This document shows, in pieces, positions 57,344 to 64,000 of a DNA stretch of 64,000 nt (the stretch's first letter is position 1; each line of letters opens with the position of its first letter). A model generated the notes under the pieces. That model was not told the DNA's origin and did no database searches. It saw only the letters and a program-made list of their open reading frames with translations. Location: contig JAMKCF010000006.1 in NCBI GenBank assembly GCA_023634235.1, forward strand, positions 23,327,163 through 23,391,162, read 5' to 3'. Source of the DNA: Pisaster brevispinus (Eukaryota; Echinodermata; Asteroidea; Forcipulatida; Asteriidae). A program made the translations under genes and the position numbers.

Positions 57344-57349
57344 CGGATT

Positions 57350-59019
57350 GATTTGTGGATAACGAAAATTAAGCTGAAGTTTAAACTGAATTCTTGAAAG
57401 ATACGAAGAACTTGAAGTCACTGTCAAAAAATGCGGATAATAAATGCTGCAATAAGATTTATCAAAACTGATTTTTCCGACTAAACAACTTTGTTAGTGA
57501 ATTTTTATTTATTTATTTGTATTTTTTTTTTACAGTTAAACATTTAATTTTATTTCGATTTTCGTAAACTGATGGGCAGTCAGAAATAACAAACAAACAA
57601 ATAATAACTAATAATAAAAAAATAATACAAAATACAAGAAGGGCCTAAATGAATCAAATAATTACGTGGGTAGCGGTATACAAACTTAGAAACTTCGTTT
57701 GTATCGAACTAACCTTGATTTTTATGAAATAATATTTCTACCCAAGAAAAAACAGTTTTGTCACTGTTGAGGAATCTATTGATATCTGTCAAGGATTGAA
57801 CCCACACCAGAGAATAAGTGCCGTGGATTGTAAGCTATTTATTGACACAACAGGAAGGGGCATCCACGAGGGGGATTTTAGTATCCAGCACAAACCCATT
57901 AATTTGTTGTTGAGAGGATGCTGTTCAATGTCACTCTGCCACAGTTTATTGTGAACTAAAAGTAGACAAGGATACTGGCGTTATCTTCCGTAAAGGCGCG
58001 CTATTTTCTGTCTGGTTTTAATTCAAATAGCACCTTCAAGATCTAACATATGTTCAGTTGTTACTTTTAAAATGTTTAAGTCTTTGCATTAGATAGTTTG
58101 ACATTTTTGAAAATACGTTGCTAGCAAGACGGCTTTTGAATAGTAATAGTTTATTGATCTAGTTTAAGGTTGATTATTTTGCGTACACTGGGATATGTGA
58201 TGATGTCTTCGATTTTGTGTAAGGTCGTGCTGACACAGTATTTATATTCAGCTAAACAATAATATCAATGTTAAAAGGGTGATTAATTAGGTTTCTTTCA
58301 AATTTTGAATCAGCCTGACCCCCTTTTTGATTGATGGATTTAATACAGTGTTCAGTTTTTACGTGAGGCTACCGTGATAATAATTGTGTAGCACCGTTGT
58401 TCATTGTATGTGCATCTGCATGTGTTACGGGAAAGTGCTTGCCTGTGCTTTTAGTATGCAATTTCCCAATTGTTAGTTCTCCCTTTTGTAATTCTTATTA
58501 TTTTTTAAGTACTTGAGTATTAGTTCTTGATTGTTTAACTGTTGTTTATGTACGGAAAATACCCTTTTTATAAATCATTCAGTAATACCTCAGATACATG
58601 ATGAATAGGGAGCCATTTAAGGTCACTAATGCTTTATGTATTTATGACTTACATTTTTTAAAGGCAACTTGTCCGTTAATGTTTGCAGCGTTTGAAAATA
58701 AAGGCCATGTGTTCTTGGATAAAATGTGTCATGTTCTACTTTGTCTTTTTGGAGTGATCTGTAACATTGACGATTCTGCTGTCGCGTTTCGTCCAAATGA
58801 TCCTATCTTCACTTTCTACAGACTCAAGGAGAGCAACGAACTTTCAATATCAGTTGCTTTGATCAAATCGAAGGTTTTGTGTGTCAGATTTGACCCTCAC
58901 CTTACAGATTCTTATCAAGTGTCGAGAAGCGCCCTTCAGATGGATTAACTCTAGGTCTCTTTTACCCGCTAAGGCCTACAACAGCAACAATTACTAACAA
59001 ATTCTAACTTTGTTTTCAG
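57350..59019. other. intron before shared exon K1
   Basis: AT-rich. It holds one ATG-initiated 116-codon frame (58598-58948, MMNREPFKVTNALCIYDLHF) that I do not recognise. It has no donor and no similarity to V exons, so it is left unassigned. K1's acceptor is preceded by a good branch/pyrimidine region (TTCTAACTTTGTTTTCAG). Confidence 0.5.
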
Positions 59020-59165
59020 TTATTGTGATTAGTGCCGATGGTGATGACGTCCGTAAGATCATGTTAAGTGCTTACAATCTTGGTATGGTAAATGGTGACT
59101 ACGTCTTCATCAGCTACCATCCCTTCAACAACACCAAGACATTTGGAGATGACTCGTGGAACCAG
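59020..59165 (+). CDS. shared exon K1: ectodomain, second lobe start
   Basis: Starts in phase 1 after TTTGTTTTCAG: the A left by any V exon plus TT makes Ile, giving IIVISADGDDVRKIMLSAYN and LGMVNGDYVFISYHPF. This is the classic ANF-receptor block (compare the DDVREIML.A..LGMTNGEYVFI pattern of natriuretic-peptide receptors). It ends AACCAG|GTAAGA in phase 0. No second copy was seen elsewhere in the window, so it is the first exon common to all V choices. It supplies the hinge and second lobe of the ligand-binding fold. Confidence 0.95.
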
Positions 59166-59499
59166 GTAAGATGACGTCACAGAGGAATGAAGTAAAACAC
59201 CTCCACTGCGTTATCTCTCCCAAAGCTTCAGGTTTCCCAATTCAAAGTAAAAAAGTAAAGTGTCGATGATGAGTGCGTTATACAACATCTTAAAGGCATT
59301 AAATTATAAATCACAGCAGTGACCTTATACCCATGTGTCACAGAAATCGATTAACTTCCCGCACCTAAGGGAATTGTCAATCAGTAGAAAAATGCTCAAA
59401 ATATTGATTGGCTCCCAAGTGTGAATAAAATAAATGATTATGACCATGGGCAAATTCATTAACTGTAAAAAGCTGATGATTGTATTTGTCATAATAAAG

Positions 59500-59655
59500 G
59501 GCGACGAGAATGACGCCAAACTTAAAATCGCTTACAAAGCGCTGATGACGATCCGACTCTTTGAGCCAACAACTGATGAGTACATCAATTTCCAAAGGGA
59601 GATGAACCGTCGAATGCTGGAGTCGTATAACTTTACCCCTGAAGCTGGAGATGAG
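59500..59655 (+). CDS. shared exon K2: ectodomain
   Basis: 52 codons, phase 0 both ends (AATAAAG before, GATGAG|GTTAGC after): GDENDAKLKIAYKALMTIRL, FEPTTDEYINFQREMNRRML and YNFTPEAGDE. The AYKALMTI and EY..F...M pattern fits the receptor guanylyl cyclase ectodomain. One NFT glycosylation site. Confidence 0.92.
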
Positions 59656-59896
59656 GTTAGCAAAATTATTGATATTCAGTCAATTTGATTCAAAAGTTTT
59701 TTTTTTGGAAGGCACAACATTGTAGTTTGAGCTAAATCTACAGGTTTTACCCTCGTTTTCTTAAATCAATTTACAAAGGCAAGTTCGTAGATCTGAACAA
59801 CATAAGACCATTCTAACAAAATCTGCTTGATGCTATTAATCCATATTTACGTATGGATGAATGATTCAGTATAAACTGATTATCTTTCATATTCAG

Positions 59897-60032
59897 GCCA
59901 ACTTCTTTGCTACATCTTTTCATGATGCTTTAATCTTATATTCTCTGGCCATTAATGAGACACTACATGAAGGAGGAGACATCCGGGATGGTCTGGCTCT
60001 GAGAGACAAGATGTGGAATCGCACATTTCAAG
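59897..60032 (+). CDS. shared exon K3: ectodomain
   Basis: Phase 0 in, phase 1 out (CATTTCAAG|GTAAAT). ANFFATSFHDALILYSLAIN, ETLHEGGDIRDGLALRDKMW and NRTFQ. The FHDALILYALAINETL-type helix is a strong family signature. NET and NRT are glycosylation sites. Confidence 0.95.
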
Positions 60033-60281
60033 GTAAATCACTTAATACTCGTATTGATGCATTAGGAGTCGGTTTTATCTGCGTGTAGCATACAGCAGTT
60101 TAGAGACGTTGTAACGTAGTGACAGGAAACTCGTACAGCACGACTTGACAAGAACAGTGGGTTTTAGGCTGAGTGCCCGATATTAACTGTTTTTAGCGAC
60201 TCAGGGACCTTGCTCACGACCTCGACGGGTTTAATTCCTCTAAACCATTATTTCAACCTTTGCGATTCTATTCCACTTTAG

Positions 60282-60376
60282 GTATTGCCGGTGCAGTTTC
60301 TATCACAGAAAAGGGCGACCGAGTTGCAGTGTATTCTCTATGGGATATGACAGACACTGAGAACGGTGTGTTCGAG
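60282..60376 (+). CDS. shared exon K4: ectodomain
   Basis: Phase 1 in, phase 0 out. G-IAGAVSITEKGDRVAVYSLW, DMTDTENGVFE, matching the G..G.V.I...GDR...YSLWDM block of the family. Confidence 0.93.
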
Positions 60377-60519
60377 GTTGGTCAATGCTCAATGGTGTAT
60401 GAGGAATCAGTAAATACAATGAAAAGGAGTCGAGTTTTTACCCTCAGTTACAATCATGTCAGAATGTGTTGACTGGTTCCAATGTCATACTGTTTGATTT
60501 ATCTTGCCTTTCTATGAAG

Positions 60520-60661
60520 GTGGTTGCTGACTATTATGGAGTGTCCAATACAATCCAATGGTATCAAGATATCGTATGGCATGGGAGAGAAGACGGCAGT
60601 GCACCACCTGACACTCCACGCTGCGGATTTTACAACGAGAATCCAGAATGTCAAGACGCAG
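60520..60661 (+). CDS. shared exon K5: membrane-proximal ectodomain
   Basis: Phase 0 in, phase 1 out. VVADYYGVSNTIQWYQDIVW, HGREDGSAPPDTPRCGFYNE, NPECQDA. The PxDxPxCGFxNExPxC motif is the conserved juxtamembrane disulfide of natriuretic-peptide-type receptors, which is involved in signalling across the membrane. Confidence 0.95.
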
Positions 60662-60854
60662 GTACATTAATAAGTTTTTTATTTTTCAAATATTGTTTAT
60701 TGACTAATATCTAGCCCTTCCCTTTTTAAAAATTTCAACGAATGGTTCAATGTTTACAATTTCCATGGCCAGGCACTAGACGTCACCGTCTATTGAAATG
60801 TATGTTGTGCATCTTGAAACTCAAACACCCCTTTTCCTGTTAAACTTCAAATAG

Positions 60855-60939
60855 GTAATGACACCTTGGTCCTGGTATCATCCATCCTAGCTGCTTGTGT
60901 GGTGATCGCCTCGGCATGTGGCATGCTTTTTGTCTACAG
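60855..60939 (+). CDS. shared exon K6: transmembrane segment
   Basis: Phase 1 in, phase 2 out. NDTLVLVSSILAACVVIASA, CGMLFVY: a single ~23-residue hydrophobic helix starting directly after the juxtamembrane motif. The following K7 is basic (RKMK), as expected on the cytoplasmic side. Confidence 0.93.
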
Positions 60940-61398
60940 GTAAATCCCACTGTATCAATTAGAAGAATGTACAATATTGTATGTGACGCAAGTCTTTTGC
61001 ACCCACTGTGCGAATAACAATTACGGCCAATTTACCATCAGTCTATAAAACGAAATTGCCTATGCTTGGACGAATGCAATATAAATAAATAACTCAATAG
61101 CTACCAAACAAGTTTTGTAAATATTACTCAAAGTGTTATGAAGTTTTAAATTTTCGTCCTTGAGATGAGATGTTCTGCGTGACACCGCAAATTAAAGTAA
61201 GGTTAAACTACGCACAAATCTATTGGGCAATAGACAAATGCTACCTTGTGTGTTATAAATGCGTCGCTTCTTGATTGGTCTTCCGGACTGACAACTTGAC
61301 ATTACATTCTATCATGGCCGCTGTCAATTATAATGGAAGAGTGACATGTCACTTGGAAACACACAAACACTAAAACAAGGATTTTGCTTTCTCTGCAG

Positions 61399-61513
61399 GA
61401 AGATGAAATTGAACTCGGAGTTGATGAACATGTCTTGGAAAATCCGTCATGAAGACTTGATTTTCAATCATATTTCCAAATCAGTATCCTCGTCGATTCG
61501 ATCCCTGTCAATG
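61399..61513 (+). CDS. shared exon K7: juxtamembrane and kinase-homology start
   Basis: Phase 2 in, phase 0 out (TCAATG|GTATGT). RKMKLNSELMNMSWKIRHED, LIFNHISKSVSSSIRSLSM. The RK.KLE.EL..M.W.IR.ED pattern marks the entry to the kinase-homology domain. The Ser cluster resembles sites phosphorylated in this receptor family. Confidence 0.93.
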
Positions 61514-61702
61514 GTATGTATAAGTCAACATTGAGTGATTGATAAATACCAAGAATCAGCTCGGGAGGAGTCAGTTGTACAGCTTAATGATTTTTTTTAA
61601 CAATATGTTGCCATATTGGCGTCTTCTAAACAGAGACATACTAATGAATTATTAAGTGCATTAAAACGCTAGCTTGATAAACGTCTCAATTAATGCTTTC
61701 AG

Positions 61703-61765
61703 ACCGGCTCTATGACAGATGTAAACAACCAACGACAGATATTTACCAAAGTCGCTCAGTATGAG
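61703..61765 (+). CDS. shared exon K8: kinase-homology domain
   Basis: 21 codons, phase 0 both ends: TGSMTDVNNQRQIFTKVAQY then E. This corresponds to the glycine-rich-loop neighbourhood and the F..VA.Y strand. Confidence 0.85.
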
Positions 61766-61837
61766 GTAAGCAAATCTTAAACCTGTTTGGGTAAAAGGCT
61801 TATCGAATTCACATTTTTATAGTTAACTGATTATTTT

Positions 61838-61962
61838 AGGTTGAACAAAGAAGATTGACTGGAGCGGGATTTGAACCAACGACCTGCGGATTAACGTACC
61901 AGCTCTTATCCGGAGGTCGTTGGCTCAAATTCCGCTCCTGTAATTTTTTCTTTGTTCAGCCC
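61838..61962. mobile_element. inverted pair of tRNA-derived SINE heads (palindrome) in intron K8-K9
   Basis: The left arm GGTTGAACAAAGAAGATTGA, CTGGAGCGGGATTTGAACCA, ACGACCTGCGG and the right arm (from 61909) CCGGAGGTCGTTGG, CTCAAATTCCGCTCCTG, TTTTCTTTGTTCAGCC are imperfect reverse complements around an 18-base spacer. Head and TTTCTTTGTTCA tail match the SINE at 30307-30406. Confidence 0.85.
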
Positions 61963-62299
61963 TGAATTTATTGTCTGTTTGTTATGTCTTATCCTGATTT
62001 ATGATTACTCAACGACTTCGACACAGTTACCCATGACGTTTTGATGCATGAATAAGAATACTATTGAGTGCTGAATAAATTTAAAATGGTTTAAAAGGTA
62101 TTTCTCGAATAGAAAACACTTTGTCCCATATAACTCTGCTGCTATGTATACTTAAGTTTCTCAAAAGTCTTCGAAAACATAAATAGAACTGATTCTTGTA
62201 CCTATAATTTCCAATACATTTCTATCACCACTTTTATGAATGAGAAGAATGAAGTAGAAGAAGAAGCAGTAGTAGCAGCGACATCAGCAGGGAGGGTGT

Positions 62300-62515
62300 G
62301 ATAGTGTTTTGGTCTGTTGGTGTCATGGTCCCGTGCTGTATAGTTGATTTTGAGTTTCATGTCCCTTCATCTGTGAGAGTATAGTAGTGTTATGGTCGCA
62401 TCTTGGTCTGTTGGTGTCCTCGTCCCGTGCTCTATGGTCGTTTTTGAGTTTCCTGTCCCTTCATCTGGGAAAGTACAGTATTGTTTTGGTCGCATCTTGG
62501 TCTGTTGATCTTATG
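62300..62515. repeat. about 105-bp intronic tandem repeat, two copies
   Basis: TTGGTCTGTTGGTGTC.T.GT, CCCGTGCT.TAT.GT, TTTTGAGTTTC.TGTCCCTT and CATCTG recur at about 62310 and 62402, with a third partial copy at 62498. Confidence 0.85.
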
Positions 62516-62588
62516 GTTGGTTGGTCAGTTTTTTCTTGAGTTTTTTCCAATCTGCCATAATCATCTTTTCTGTGTTTACTTCCAATAG

Positions 62589-62666
62589 GGTCGAATGGTG
62601 GCTCTTAAACAGATAAATACAACCAAGATAGACCTGAATAGAAAAGTACTACTGGAGTTTCGTAAT
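62589..62666 (+). CDS. shared exon K9: kinase-homology domain, VALK strand
   Basis: 26 codons, phase 0. GRMVALKQINTTKIDLNRKV, LLEFRN. VALK aligns with the ATP-site VAIK lysine, which is kept here. The EFRN then leads to the alpha-C region in K10. Confidence 0.92.
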
Positions 62667-62892
62667 GTGAGTACTGTTGTATTGCTCGGTGTGCAGTTGC
62701 TTCACACACTGAAATTTATATGAACTGAACTTATTCTTCGAGTATCCTCTTTTGTAGATTAACATCAGTTGATTCACTGGAAAGGAGAATCGGAAAACTT
62801 TCTAACATGATTTTCTCTCACACATCTTGTTCTTACTCTTGTTGAGACTGCCATTTTTAAAATACATCTTTCTACTTGAATTTGATTGACAG

Positions 62893-63006
62893 TTACGTCG
62901 TCTTGAGCATAGCAACCTTGTCCGATTCATTGGTGCATGTATTGATGGGTATGATGAAACCAAACACGTGATCATCACCGAGTATTGCCCCAAAGGAAGT
63001 CTACAG
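62893..63006 (+). CDS. shared exon K10: kinase-homology domain
   Basis: 38 codons, phase 0. LRRLEHSNLVRFIGACIDGY, DETKHVIITEYCPKGSLQ. The RxxxHxNLVxFIGACID and ITEYCPxGSLxD blocks are diagnostic of receptor guanylyl cyclases. Confidence 0.96.
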
Positions 63007-63221
63007 GTTAGAGAAATAATATTCAAATATTAAATGCGTTATAAATAAAAACCGACCCTCAAGAAGATTGTTGCCTGGATGAAAGGACACAATAATGAAT
63101 AATTCATTAATTTGGGACTTTGGATGGTTTCATTGCCCAATCACTTTAAAAGACCTTTCATAGGGCAGTACGAACATTCTGTGTCTCTTTATTCTTAATG
63201 GTTGACTTTCTAACTCCTCAG

Positions 63222-63293
63222 GATATTCTAGAAAATGACGCATTGAAGTTGGATTGGGATTTCAAGAGCTCCCTCCTCATCGATATCATCAAG
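63222..63293 (+). CDS. shared exon K11: kinase-homology domain
   Basis: 24 codons, phase 0. DILENDALKLDWDFKSSLLI, DIIK. D(I/V)LEN..L.LDW.F..SL..DI. is the family consensus. Confidence 0.96.
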
Positions 63294-63451
63294 GTAATAA
63301 CGATGGTTTGAATTGTCATGTGCCATCTTTAGTCGAGTTGGTCAAGGGGTGCTTATGGTGTGTGTAATTTAAGGCCGAGTATACCATATTTCAATTGATA
63401 TTTTTAATCAATAGGCCTAACTCGACACTCTCGATTGTTTCATTCATGTAG

Positions 63452-63614
63452 GGATTGAGTTTTCTTCATCACAGTGAGCTTGGTGTTCATGGTAGAATGC
63501 GCTCATCTAACTGCGTAGTGGACACCCGTTTTGTTGTCAAACTGACCGACTTTGGACTTCATGCTTTTAGAGACACTTCATCTGAGAACAACGACAGTCA
63601 GACTAAGATGAAAA
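63452..63614 (+). CDS. shared exon K12: pseudokinase catalytic-loop region
   Basis: Phase 0 in, phase 1 out (AAAA|GTAAGT). [40 protein letters not shown], then [14 protein letters not shown]. The kinase HRDLK loop is replaced by HGRMRSSN, lacking the catalytic Asp, while the DFG is kept. That combination is characteristic of receptor guanylyl cyclase kinase-homology domains, which regulate but do not phosphorylate. The remaining kinase-homology domain, the dimerisation helix and the cyclase domain are not in the window. Confidence 0.96.
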
Positions 63615-63829
63615 GTAAGTAATCTTTAGAAGAAGGTTAACAATATCACACATATCAAGAAGAACTATTGAAGAAGCCTCGTCATTGTCACTAATGACTG
63701 TAGTAATCAACCATTCAACCCTGAGATTGTGTGTTGGTAAACACATTGAGTCAAGAATTCAATTTCATTTTCCGGAGTGAGTCGTTGGAGTCACAACTTT
63801 ACCAATCTTTAATTCAGAAAAAGCTTTTC

Positions 63830-64000
63830 ACTTGACTACACTCTAAAAACTCCCATATATATGGTCAGAATTGACCCGGATTCTGGGACCCAAAGGACCA
63901 GACTAGTTTCTGGGTCAGGCTGACGCTAAAGCTTGTTAAGCTGGGATTTCAGCTGGGATTTCAGCTGGATTCTGCATCAGTTTGACCCATTCTGGTTCAT
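63830..64000. repeat. short internal repeats at window end
   Basis: GGGTCAG.CTGAC, GCTGGGATTTCAGCTGG twice in a row and related TTGACCC.TTCTGG phrases. It lies in the intron after K12 and its nature is unknown. Confidence 0.5.

Overview
The window is metazoan genomic DNA: AT-rich, intron-containing, full of tRNA-derived SINEs, MITE-like hairpins and simple repeats. The recurrent TAGGCCTA-like words, a short-chain collagen C4-like domain and an expanded receptor guanylyl cyclase suggest an echinoderm or another invertebrate deuterostome. That placement is inference, made without a search.

Layout. 1-7.5 kb: no recognised host gene; a 49-bp tandem repeat, a dispersed repeat, a degenerate LINE reverse transcriptase on the minus strand and a fold-back element. 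7.5-9.1 kb: a SINE, then a complete two-exon SDHAF3 gene (mitochondrial complex II assembly). 9.9-11 kb: a minus-strand collagen C4-like C-terminal domain whose last codons and stop lie inside a 32-bp minisatellite. 13.4-63.6 kb: one large plus-strand locus that continues past the window edge.

That locus is the main result. Eleven intact paralogous exons (named V here) each carry a start codon, a signal peptide and the first ~200 residues of an ANF-receptor-type ligand-binding domain. All eleven end in a phase-1 splice donor of the form A|GTRAGT. None is followed by its own transmembrane or cytoplasmic exons that I could find. Downstream, a single set of twelve exons (K1-K12) completes the ectodomain (K1 starts in the matching phase), then gives one transmembrane helix and a kinase-homology domain with the degenerate HG.. 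loop typical of receptor guanylyl cyclases. The catalytic cyclase domain must lie beyond 64 kb. The V exons form five subfamilies: A (4), B (1), C (3), D (2), E (1). At least seven broken V exons lie among them. Upstream blocks duplicated with the exons, some with TATA boxes, suggest one promoter per V exon.

The simplest reading is a protocadherin- or UGT1-like cluster of alternative first exons that puts different ligand-binding lobes on one shared signalling chain. The exon structure is read directly from sequence; splicing of each V exon to K1 is inferred and needs transcript data.
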